From assembly GCA_973895155.1 (NCBI GenBank), contig OZ316891.1, positions 8,866,001-8,930,000 of the forward strand: a stretch of DNA of 64,000 nt. The letters are read 5' to 3'. The position numbers and the translations under genes are program-made. The stretch comes from Marsupella aquatica. Lineage: Eukaryota > Marchantiophyta. The notes under the pieces were generated by a model, which was given only the letters and a program-made list of their open reading frames with translations, had not been told where the DNA came from and did no database searches. This document shows positions 45,878 through 57,100 of this stretch, in pieces (positions within the stretch are counted from its first letter, which is position 1; each line of letters opens with the position of its first letter).

Positions 45878-46067
45878 TCACTAGAAGAAAACAGGGCCCT
45901 TTATGACCAATCACCCAATGACAGAGATGAATAAATGACCAAAATTTCTAATGACACAAAAAGAATGACAGAGGAATGACTGTCCACAATGACCAATAGA
46001 CTGAAATGACAAAATGTTAACTTTTGCGTCATTTTGTATAATGTCTGTAATGACTGATGCGACCAAA
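45878..46067 (+). mobile_element. CACTA-type transposon left terminus
   Basis: Starts CACTAGAAGAAAACAGGGCC, close to the CACTA-AGAAAA ends of plant En/Spm elements. Dense ATGAC/GTCAT words follow, the kind of subterminal repeat that CACTA transposases bind. It is cut by the 13.6-kb insertion at 46,068; the same repeat type resumes at 59,683. No matching right terminus (ending CTAGTG after a GTTTTCTTC-like stretch) was found in the window. Confidence 0.65.
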
Positions 46068-46092
46068 GGTCAAAAGCAAGCTAGAGGGGTAC
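46068..46092 (+). repeat. Left terminal inverted repeat of the 13.6-kb element
   Basis: Identical over 25 bp to the inverse of 59,654-59,678. A third copy at 27,867-27,891 starts the truncated relative. Confidence 0.9.
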
Positions 46093-46922
46093 CAAAGGAG
46101 GCCCCAAGGACTAGGGGAAATGACTTCATGTCCAAGGACTTCCAAGGCTCATGTGTGGCCAGGATTACACAATCTTGAAGTGACTAAGGACTTTTCAATA
46201 ATCATTATTCCATCACTAATGCGTGACTCAAGGGGTAGCCATTATGAGCTTAAGCCGTCATTTTCGTGCCCATGTGAACAAGATCTAGTTTAAGACAAGC
46301 ATCCTTCTCCCATTTTGAATTTTGAACGCGACTTTTAATTTATGAAAGGCCACCTGACAAGCTGTGGGGCCAACTTGTTGCTTTCGCGTGATGTCCTTCA
46401 CAGGAGTCACCTCCTTTGACACGGCTTTCCCGGCGTGGTGGGGGTACTTGGTGCATGTTGGCTAAGCCACATTTAATTTTTTTGTCTCTTTTGGGCCCTA
46501 TTGAAGGTCACTGCGCGCGAACTGCTCTCACTTGGTCACTTTTGGATTCTCTCGTCATTCTTTCCAAACACTTAGATGATTTTGAATCCCGCATTTGGAG
46601 GTGAGGCGCACCAGCTCCACCAAACTACTCTCGGCAATTTTGCATCCCATTGCGCATCACATTTGATTAGCCCAAATCCCACTACTGACGATCCTGGAGG
46701 TTGGAGGTGAGGCACGCGCGGTCAGAGAGTGCAAGACTTGGTGCGCAATTTGGTGGCCAAATTCAGGGGATTGATTCGAGGCGGGGGTGAATAACTTCTG
46801 CTCCTTTTCCAATTTCTTGGTCACCTTTGCCATTCAATGTTGAAGCTAAATCTGTAGGTTAAACCACGCTCCTTTACTTTGGTGGATTGTTGATTTGTAT
46901 GTGTACTCAGGACTAAGTTACG

Positions 46923-49900
46923 ATGGGTGTTGTGCCTCTTGACCTTGATGGACTTTCAAAAGATGTCGCTAATGCAATAGACCATATAGAGGCGCCGCAG
47001 GTTAGAGATGTACCTATAGTTGTTGGGGGTGCCACACATGCTGTTTCAGTAGAACCCCGCATGTCAAGTCGGAAGAGCGAGAAGAGTGTGCAGGATTGGG
47101 ATCCTACTGAATTCCAGAGAGACCCGACATATTTTGCTGTCACCTTTGGACTCCCCAATGTCGGTGAAAATCCTTATAAGATAAGTGATGTTAGTGACCA
47201 AGATTTGAGTACATGTTTTGGAGAGAAAACGCGCAGTGGTTATAGATTAAATAGCTCAATTGGCATCCCCATTGCAGACTTGTTGCATCTATCCCAAGTC
47301 GTTGATGGCTACGATAAACTGGTCAATGGACTTCTGGCTCATACCTTTGTGAAAGGCGCTTATGTTGAGCATACGTGTTCTTGGCCGAAAAGTCAATTGG
47401 GCCGCATATGCATCGTCAAAGCTAAAGGGGCAGATAATCCAGTGGGAGAGAGAGGGAAAGGGTAGGCCAGACGGGCCTCCTTGTGTTAGGAAGCCCCATC
47501 TTTACAAGAGTCCTGTGTCAATAGAGACTGCCCCGCAGTCTAAGAGCAAACCAAATCAGCAGATGCCTCCAAGGAGTTTGAATTGTCTCTTTGGGATAAT
47601 GTAGCCAATGATAAGACTCCGGGGGTTGGATTGGTCAATGAGGAACTTACCACCCTGTGTAAGGCTATTGTCTGTGATGTCCCAAAGGTGCCCTTTTATC
47701 AAGCTGAGCCTACCGGACTTCTACTATCCATGCTTGACTCAGAAATTTTGTCTACAAAGTGCCAAAAACATGAGGCTCTGCTAGACGCTGCCAAGGTTGA
47801 AGCCAGTTTGAAGGCCCTAGATGCAGCTGAACGGGATCACCCAACAACCGTGGAAAAGCTTAATGAGCAGTTGAGATCTATGGAACAAGAACAAGATCAA
47901 TTGCAGGAGATGGTAGACTCTACAGACAAGGAAGTCGATGACATCATTTTAGACCTCGAGCTAGAGGCCAACAAGGAAGATGAGGGCTCTGGGAATGAGG
48001 TATATTCACCCTACCTTGCAGGGGAATCATTCATAGTCTTTCATTCCCTAATTATTTTGCATCATCAGAAAGAATTATGGAGTGTATTAGTCTAGCATTG
48101 TTGTACTCTTACAAATTTGAATTGTTTCCGATGGTTACAAGGCATTGAGTTCAATACTCTCTTGGAAACCCGACTTAAAAACTCAAGAGCCAAAATTGCT
48201 GAGTTCAAGGGCCGCCAAGAGACCATCGGGAGGGATATGGTGAAGGTGACCGAGATCATTGCAGCCAAGCAGAAGCAGTTTGAAGCATCATCAGGGATGG
48301 TGTCCCAATTGAAAAAAGTGGCTGTAGCTGTGGATGCAGACTTGAAGGAGCTTAACTTGGCGGAGGAAGCACAAAAGTCTGAATATGCAACTCTGGAGGG
48401 GGTATTGCATAATCCCTGTCCAACCTTGAGGCCGACCTTTGTTGCAACACTTACTTCTCCAGTGTCAACCCAAGTTCTGTTATCAAGTTGTCCCGTTTGT
48501 TGCAATGGTTATCATTGCTGCAATTGGATCCCAGCATCCTGTGGGCACACATATCATCCGAGTTGTCTTTTTTCTTTGATTGGTGATTCAAAGGATACTC
48601 CTAAGTGTGAAGCTTGTGGGCTACCATTTTCTGATGATTGGTTACGAACGTGGGGCTTACCCACACACGGAGAACAGAGGCGAGTAAGTTACATAGATCA
48701 CATGAAAAGAGTGTACTATGGGGAAAAGAGTGTACTATGGGGCGCCAAGTATTGATCTTTTCAGTAGGAGACAAGTCGTACAACAAATCCAAACTGTGCA
48801 TGAACAGGTATGGAAAATGAGACAAGTGATGCATGCATTATCAATTCCTTTGTTGTTGTCTGCACTTAATTGGATAGTCCAAGTGGTTGTTCCAATTTTA
48901 AAGTCTCCAATAGTGTACTGACCCTCTATACTATTACATGTGTGCATTCAGGCAAACCTCCAAGCTGAAGGTGAAACGTTGCTACTTGCTTTGGAGGCGG
49001 CTCCCATGTCACAAAAGCTGGGAAACAAGTCTGGGAAAGATGATAACCAGGATGGCGAGTCTACAGGGAGGCTTTTGACACCCAAAACTGAGGGTCGGGA
49101 ATTGGGGAAAAGAACGAGGGCTTTGGAATCATCTAGGAAGGTGCTAAGTAGACCTTTGACGACTCCAGAGCTACTCACAATGCCGTTTAGCCCAGAGTCC
49201 ATGTCTCAGGTTTCCTCCAGGCAAATGTTAGACCTACTTGGAGTTGGCCATGGACATCCAGTTGTACCACAAATACTCGATTTCAAAGGCCCTCCTAAAT
49301 CCTCTGCACCGCCAGCCAGTTCCAGAAAGAGATTGTGGCTTCCTTCTTGAACGTGGACTAAGAAGCTGGCAATGGTCCACTCTGATTGACTGTGATCAAA
49401 TAATTTGATACATCCATGATGCATTTGTTGCATGGCCGAATTTGTTGTCAGTGTAATTTGTAGACTTTGTTACTGAATCAGATTTTTGCATGTGTTGTTT
49501 CTTGGTGCAGGCAAGTAGAGGCCGGCGCAATACCCTTTTCTGATCGGATGGAGGATCAAGTTGGAAAGGTAAATCTGATTTCCATTTCTTTTAGATCAAT
49601 CGGTACTTCTTGCTGGATGAACATTAGTCATGCTATAGATAAATTAGTTCGAGTCCTTGCTGTGAAGGATGGTTGATAGCGGAAGTTCTTGGCCAAGGAC
49701 TGACAATTCTTGGATTGGAACTTGCAGTCATTTCACCCAGTCTTTCACCAAGTGAGTCGATACTGTCCTTGTCAAAGCTAGCACTCATTGCAATCACTCC
49801 CACTAGTGCACACTAGTCTCCAAGGACTACGGAAATATCCTCTCCAAGGACTAGTTCTCCTTCCCAAGGACATGCGGTCCTTTGACAAGGACATGCAGTC

Positions 49901-51003
49901 CTTTTCCAAGGACTCTCGGTCCTTATCTAAGGACAAAGGTCCTCTTGCAAGGACTCCACTCGGACATCATCATTCCTTTAGGAAGGACTTTCGGTCCTTC
50001 TCCAAGGACTTCAGGTCCTTGAGTCCAAGGACTTGGGTCCTTTCAAGGACTTTTGGGTCCTTCTCCAAGGACTTAAGGTCCTTGAGTCGAAGGACATGGG
50101 TCCTTTCAAGGACTTTTGGGTCCTTTCAAGGACTTTTGGGTCCTTTCAAGGACTTTTGGGTCCTTCTCCAAGGACTTCCCTCCTTCAAGTCCTTGTCCAA
50201 CTACTTCTTGTCCTTCTTCAAGGACTTGCGCTCAAGGACCAGGACTCATCTCCTCAAGCCTGGTCCTTCACCAAGGAGGCAGCAACTGTTCATTAATTTC
50301 TTTGCTTGCATGCCTTCTGCTCTTTGTTGTTCTGTAGGGATATAAATAGCTAGCTGCAATAACTATGGGTCTGTCTGACCTCACTACATATTCTAAGATC
50401 CTTTTGTTTGATACAGTTGCAGATGGACAAGCAAGGCTCATTTTGCACTCTCAACAAGGCAAAGATTGAGAAAATGTGGGGCCTCTATGCGGGATCTTAT
50501 GTTTATGAAGGCTGTGGTCTGTTGCTGAAAGATGGCCGACCTTGTGCATTGGGGAAGCACAAACGCAAACTCAGGAGGCATAATCTTGAGTCTCCACTGG
50601 GTCCTCACTCTAGGGGGAGGAGCATGCTTGTTGTGAAGACGGGAGTGGTACATACATGTACTGTTTTGCTATCCAAGTGGGTGATCTTGTCATCCAAGTA
50701 AATGAAGCTCATGGGTCAAAGTTGATGGGGGTTTCAGGGCAAACCTTCAAGGATTCATACAGTAGCGATGAGCAGAAGAAAAAAGAAATTTTTGAACAGG
50801 CGATGACTTTGCTGTGGACTATCACCTATGTCAAGGATGAGTCTTGTGGGGATGTGGTTCGGGCTGTAGGATTTGAACAGCATCCATCTGAATCAGATGG
50901 AGTGACAGAGGAGTCAAAGCCCAGGCCGAAGTGGATGAAACTGTATGAGGATTTTTCAGCTGACATAGTGGACACTTTAAAGTCATTTCGCATCTCTAAC
51001 TAG
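46923..51003 (+). CDS. Coiled-coil / RING-like protein of the 13.6-kb element (multi-exon, model incomplete)
   Basis: Starts ATG at 46,923. Coding blocks: 46,923 to about 47,460 (MGVVPLDLDGLSKDVANAID); a shifted block to about 47,600 (RPDGPPCVRKPHLYKSP); 47,560-48,000 (acidic coiled coil, LNEQLRSMEQEQDQLQEM); 48,140-48,755 (coiled coil, then CPVC, SCGHTYHPSC and CEAC, a RING-type cross-brace); 48,950-49,350 (Ser/Pro/Lys-rich); 50,420-51,003 (KMWGLYAGSYVYEGCG ... VGDLVIQVNEAHGSKLMGVS), stop TAG. Splice joints are uncertain. Around 50,650 the frame changes within about 20 bp, either a 1-nt indel or a missed intron. Function unknown; by position it is the second protein of a two-gene transposon, comparable in arrangement to TNPA-like partners that bind repeats. 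The RING suggests ubiquitin-ligase activity or protein binding. Confidence 0.6.
49800..50280. repeat. AAGGACTT/GTCCTT palindromic array (in an intron of the RING gene)
   Basis: About 25 copies of CCAAGGACTT and its inverse GGTCCTT, often as foldbacks such as CAAGGACTTTTGGGTCCTTT. The same word recurs at 46,100-46,140, 52,355, 53,220-53,945 and 59,610-59,630, all inside the 13.6-kb element. Confidence 0.85.
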
Positions 51004-52069
51004 GAGTTAGCATACAACAATTGAAGCAGGGAGGCAGAAAGCCTGTTCAAAGCTAAATCTGTATAGAAAGCTAATTTAGAGGGACGGGACGGTGCTATTT
51101 TGTAGTTTTGGGAAACTACACGCGCGCTTGTAGTACTTGAGTTTGATATCAATGTTTACTTTGTACATGATCTATGAAGATCTTTTGCTTTTGAATAAAG
51201 CTGGCAGTTTCGTGACATATGTGTTTTTGTCCTTTCATGTAGGTCCTTGTGAGGGAAGTCTAAAGGACGTTTATCGATTGTTATTTTCTGTGTTGGTAGT
51301 TTGTTTGGTAGCAAAACTTTGCAAAAGCAGACCATGGAATTTGAAGGACTCGGCAGAGTTCTCAACATAGCATATATGACTTGGTGGACAGTTGGACGAC
51401 TCCATTGGATTGGGAGGCTGGGAGGGGGTCAAAAATATATTGGCAACTCTGAACTGATTCTTGATTGCAGCTGCAGACTGTGCCTCTTCTCATGTGGAGC
51501 CAAAAGTGTGCTTTCCAGACTTTGAATCATGAACTCATGTAGTAATTGCCACGGATGATTTGATCCAGATAGTCAAGTCACTGGAACTTGATCGATAAAT
51601 AAGTTTGAGTCACTGGAACTTGATCTGGTGGCAAATCTTAAGTAAGGCTGCAACTTGAAACATTTTGTTGTCTATATATCAAGTTATGTCTAGTATGAAT
51701 ATGAAATGGTTGTGCAAACCGATGGTGCTGCCGTCCTTAGTTATTGTTGATCGGAAATGAGAAAATGATAATAAATACTTTACAGGCGTTTAGAGATTGA
51801 AGTTTGCTTTGTGGAGTTCAAGGCCACATGGGGAAATAAAGTTTGCTTGTAGATACAGGGCTATGCTACAGGCTCGGCGGATAAGAATGGTGCTCTGTCT
51901 AATTCGGAGGGTTAAGACAAATTCTGATTGGAATGTAGTTGTCATTTTTTTTGACAGAATTGGTACACAACATAGTCCAGAATTGTGTGCGAGATTGAGT
52001 TTCAATCCAAAATAGCAATCAGTCACTGCTTTATAGCTCTTTACTTCCTGACATCATATGTATATACAA
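51004..52069. other. 3' flank of the RING gene
   Basis: Within the transposon. No further gene seen; short frames at 51,137-51,525 and 51,790-52,015 lack motifs. Confidence 0.4.
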
Positions 52070-52417
52070 GGTCAATTGCAAGATTGAGGGGGGCAAAAGG
52101 ACGCAAAAAAGGATTAGCTCAAAAAGGAGAGAAAAATGACTCAAAGATCATAAAGATTTAGTTGAACACCACTTCCATAAAGGTTGGACACACTTCCAAA
52201 ATTGTTGTGCACACTTCCAAGAAGATTGAGACTTCCTACAAGCCTGGACACACTTCCAAAGACTTGGCATGCAAGATCTCACCATCCAATCTCAACAAAC
52301 TAATCCTAGCCATTTGGTGTAACACCTTGTCCACCCCTTGTAAATTGGGAAGGACTGGAATCCTTTTGGTGGAGAAATTGGAGATCCTTTTTGCCCCCCT
52401 CAAGCTTGCAATTGACC
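52070..52417. mobile_element. 348-bp MITE related to the 13.6-kb element
   Basis: Left GGTCAATTGCAAGATTGAGG then GGGGCAAAAGGA; right TCCTTTTTGCCCCCCTCAAG then CTTGCAATTGACC. These are inverted repeats of about 32 bp with few mismatches. ACAA lies immediately outside both ends (52,066-52,069 and 52,418-52,421). The termini resemble those of the large element (GGTCAAAAGCAAGCTAGAGG), and the sequence inside the right end (GGAATCCTTTTGGTGGAGAA) is shared. It is non-coding and nested in the large element. Confidence 0.75.
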
Positions 52418-53219
52418 ACAACAGCCACGGTGGGCTTCACCCTCAGAGTTTTTAGCTGCCTCTCCAACTTGCACCTTGCATAACCTTCCGTGCTGACAGA
52501 GCCTGCTCTTGGGTAAAACCAATGAACAATGAAATGATTCTAAACTAACTTAACACTAATTCAATCGCAATCCTGGGCAAGGAATGCAATGAATACTCTC
52601 ATGTACATGTCATGAGAGAAACTCATAATAGCCTTCTATCTGTTGTAGAATGTCCCATGGTTGAATTGCCAACACCCTTGGAAACTGTACCCTACAGGGA
52701 AAATCCAAAATTAGGTAAGATCCTCTACGAGTAACATCCAAAATTATTGCAAGCACTATTTACTCTAAACTGCAGGTACTATTAATTTCCACTTATTGTG
52801 TGGAAAAACTGATGGAAAAATTGGGCTAAAAGGTAATAAAGGTTGAATACAAACTGAAGTCGATTCAAAAGCATTGCAGGCACCACTGACAGAATTTCAC
52901 ACAGAAAACTCTTATTAAAACTCTTCCCTTATTACATGAGATGATCATAAGATGACCACTTCATAAAAATTATGAAGGGATTTGTAGGGACAATATAGTC
53001 CTTGAAGGGAAGGAGTTCAGACAATCAGACAGACCTTGAAGGAGTGAACTCTAGTCCTATAACTCCTTCAGCCAACAGGTATTAGATACTCCACACAGAA
53101 AGGAGTCCAGGACAGAATTTAGTCCTTCACATAGAATAGAGTACGTCAAGTGTAGTACTCTTAAAACCTAGCTCTTTCCTTTGCACAAAAAGGATTCAAG
53201 TCCTTCTCAAGGTTAGAAT

Positions 53220-53945
53220 CCTTTCAAGGGAAAAGGAGTAAAGTCATTTTTGGACTTGAGTCCTTCAAACAACAAGGATTTTAGTCCTTCATGCAAAAAG
53301 GAGTCTAGTACTTCAGTCCTTCGGACATTGGAGTGGAGTCCTATATTAGTCCTTCCTATAAAAGGATTTAAGTCCTTTCATTCAACTGAGTCCTTCATGC
53401 ACAAGGAGTCCAGTCTTGTAGTCCTTCGGACGAAAAGGATTAAAGTCCTTTCCTGGGACTGAGTCCTTCATGCACAAGGAGCCCAGTCCTATAGTCCTTT
53501 GGACAAAAAGGATTAAAGTCCTTTGGTGGGACTGAGTCCTTCATACACAAGGAGTCCAGTCCTGTAGTCCTTCGGACGAAAAGGATTAAAGTCCTTTGGT
53601 GGGACTGAGTCCTTCATGCACAAGGAGTCCAGTCCTGTAGTCCTTCGGACAAAAAGGATTAAAGTCCTTTCCTGGGACTGAGTCCTTCATGCAGCAAGGA
53701 GTCTAGCTAGTACATCAGTCCTTCGGACAACAAGGATTAAAGTCCTTTCCTGGGACTGAGTCCTTCATGCAAAAAGGAGTCTAGTACATCAGTCCTTCGG
53801 ACAACAAGGATTAAAGTCCCTTTCAGGGCTTTAGTCCTTCGCACAAAATGGATTAAGTCCTTTTCAAGGCTTGAGTCCTTCACGCAAAAAGGAATTCGGT
53901 CTAAAGTCCTTGATGGAAAAAGGAATTCAGTCCTTGTGAGGGCGC
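53220..53945. repeat. 73-bp tandem repeat with AAGGA/TCCTT words
   Basis: About eight units such as GGGACTGAGTCCTTCATGCA then CAAGGAGTCCAGTCCTGTAG then TCCTTCGGAC...AAAGTCCTTT, with starts near 53,383, 53,456, 53,529, 53,603 and 53,676. Lies 3' of the transposase gene. Confidence 0.85.
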
Positions 53946-54198
53946 ATGATTCCTCTGTCAGCTACATACAAGGACTTGAACATTGATTAAGACCTAGCAA
54001 GCATATTTTGCATACACTGGATTGAAAGCAAAGCTATGGATACAGCAGTCAGATTGAATTACAGAAAATCTATAGTTTACAATGTAACTTGTGGGCACCA
54101 TACTTGACTAGTCATTGCCAGGCACTTCACTCCATTGTAGCGCCTGCATGCACAATCTACATTCCAACAGTGACTTGTGAAGTCAAGGAAGCAGAGAT

Positions 54199-57100
54199 TT
54201 ATGCTAGAGAATGTACATCTAAGTTGTACATCCTACTGCCACCCTTTCGACCAACCTCACATGGAGTCAAAGCAAACCTAATATGAACTACAGATTTTGC
54301 ATGAGTATAGCTTGAGGGTGCACTGTCATTGAATACAAATCTGGTTTCTGATTTTGGAATTGGTTGAAACCACCTTCCCTTCAATGCCAAGTCGCCTGCA
54401 TCGAACTCCACCTCATACCCGTCTGTAAATCTCTCTTTGATTGTGTGCAGTACCTCCTCACATTGAAGGACGTAGAAATCAGCACCCCACTTATTTGGCT
54501 GCTCGGCTTCAACAGCATAAAAGTCACCTAGTTGGACCATTACTGCCAAAAAGCCATTGTCGTATAGTGCTAAGTATCAAAAGTGACTCTCCTCACCTAA
54601 AACCAGGGTTTCGATCCCTTTAAGAACAGATTTCAGAATGAATTGTATAACTTTTATCACTCCGAGTGATTTAGAGTCTTGAGCTCTATGTTGACTTCAC
54701 TTCTCAATAAAAAAATCGAATAAACAAACAACAAAGTAACTGAACTTCTGATTTATGAATTAGAGAAGAAATGAGTAAGGATTTAGAGACTACAAGCTGC
54801 TACTGCCACTCCTTCAGAAAGGATTTGGGCTCAGTATAGACATGAAATCTATCTCATAATTCATCCATCTCACTCTTCAAAACACAAAGGTTAATGATAA
54901 TGGAATTCTCAATCTGATGAAGCAGAAGCTTTCTGATTGCAAATGAATGATATGATTTAAAATGCCGTCAACATGGTTTGACATCAGCGATACGCAATTC
55001 AGTCAAACTCTAAACCATATTCCAGAATCAAAGCAACAGTACTAACTACTCTGAGAATCAGAATTTACTTCTCATTTATCATTAACTATTCTTGAATTGG
55101 CTAGCGAATCCCGACTCTGCAAGCAAGCCTAGCAGTGAATTCAATACGAGTTTCAGAAATCTGCAACTGAATTCAATCACCACAGGAATCTCTTGAATTC
55201 AATCTTAACTTCAATCAATATAGCTTTACTTCCATACAAAACACTCACAGCATGCCTTGTTACAATGGAAGGAGGAGAAAACTATTCAGAAGACTCAATT
55301 CTGAATATAGTATTAACTCTATTTCTCTCTACTTCAAATGAGCATTCTACTCTGTCTTATAAGTGCTGGAATCCTAAAATGGAGGAGGTAAGAACAGTCG
55401 TGCCTTTCCAAGCTTAAAACTAAACAAGGGAGAAGCACAGCATAAGTACTTCAACAAGGGTGGTAGAATACTACTTTACTAGTAATCTACTTCAAAAACT
55501 AAGTGTTGAGCGGACGCTGCTAGAAGCGTCGGGAGAATCTGGACGCTGCTAGAAGCGTCTTAAGTAAAACCAACGGACGCTGCTCACACTGCTCACAGCG
55601 TCAATACTAGGGTGGACGCTGCTCACAGCGTCGTGTGTTGAAGCTGACGCTTTCCACAGCGTCGGTCGAAATCCTCATAGAGTCTTGGTGGCGGTCGGGC
55701 AAAGTACACTAGGAATCGTCAGGAAAGCCGGAGATGTCAAATATTTCTATAAGTGTCCAGAACAAGTAAATGTTGGCCGGAAGGTGTCTAAAGTGTAAGT
55801 AAATCTTGTGATATGCTAAAAATAAACAAGTTTCCAGAAAAAATTGCAGGGACACCCATACCACAGCCATCCTGCCATTGAGAACCTCCTTCCCCTAGTC
55901 CTATGTTGTGTATGTCAGGTATCACATCAATTGGCAGTACTCCTCTCACCATCTCGAGTTTAAAATGTCCTACCCATTCTATGTTCTCACATTTGGCTGG
56001 TTCATCATCTACACAATGAGCACAGAAGCAACAAAGATCCCTTACTTGCAAAAGAGTAGAGAGACGATCACTAAACCCATCAAAGCAATGTAGTATTCTA
56101 CTTCCCTTGATTGCGTCACAGTCCCATTTTTTCCTTCGGTTCACTTCATGTGCACCAATTTCCCAAAACATTTGCCTCACCAATTGAACGTCACCATATT
56201 CCTTCTCTTGGCCAAGGGCAAATTTGTCTTTGCAAAAAGCAACCACATCAGCAGCATTCTCCAACCGAGCTCCATGAATTCCTTTTAGCTGCTCCTTCTC
56301 TATTCCGCTCTTAATGTGACCACCAAGAGCATCCTGAAATGAAGCACACCAATTACAATTCAATCAGAGGGTGAATGAATGTACACCTGTGCAATTTGTA
56401 AAGCTCACTATTTACAATGAAAGCTCACTATAGTATTGAATCAGATTGTTCATGATGGTCAAATAGAGCAGTAACTAATCAAAGACAGAGTTAAGAAACT
56501 CACAGCAACCCCCTTTCCATGTCCTGAAGCATGGAAGAACCATTTCATTCTAGCACCATGTCGCTTGTAATATTTGGAGACATAATAAAAAGGCCTGCAA
56601 GCCTTAAACTGTGAAGCCGCTCCATCTGACCAAACCCAATGGTGCTTGAATGAAATTTTCTCTTGCTTCATCCAATTTACGTGTGAGTCCATGCAGTGTT
56701 GCACAAAAAGGGTGTCATGGGTGTTGTCATCACTAATGAAAAAATGGTAATCAGCTATAATGTCTTGATTCCCAATGTTGTCTTGTGCCATTCCTACAGA
56801 CCTACCTACGGCAGCCTCAATAGACTCAACATCTTCACGATGTCTGTATGTCACAAGAATCAACAAGGTAATTTGTTTATTATCCCAATGCTGAGTTTGG
56901 ACCTCATTCTGGACCTTGAACGTATAATTCTCAGAAAAGTCTATGGACAACACTATAGTTCCCCGCGGGAAGGTCTTTAGGCAGAGTTTGGACTGAACAG
57001 CTTGCCAACGGGCTTGAAAATTATGAATAAGAAATGTCTTCATTGTACCTAGTACATGCAGCTTGAAATCAGGAAGAGAAGTTCTTCGATGCACCATCCG

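Noticed and set aside
49788-50345. 185-codon plus-strand ORF
   Set aside because: It reads straight through the AAGGACTT/GTCCTT array in three frames; repeat artefact.
53220-53945. CRISPR-like array of 73-bp repeats
   Set aside because: Units are contiguous and diverged, without unique spacers; a eukaryotic tandem repeat.
54560-54640. Another SINE (GGGTTTCGATCCC B-box-like word)
   Set aside because: No convincing A box at the right distance, no similarity to the SINE family found and no target duplication.
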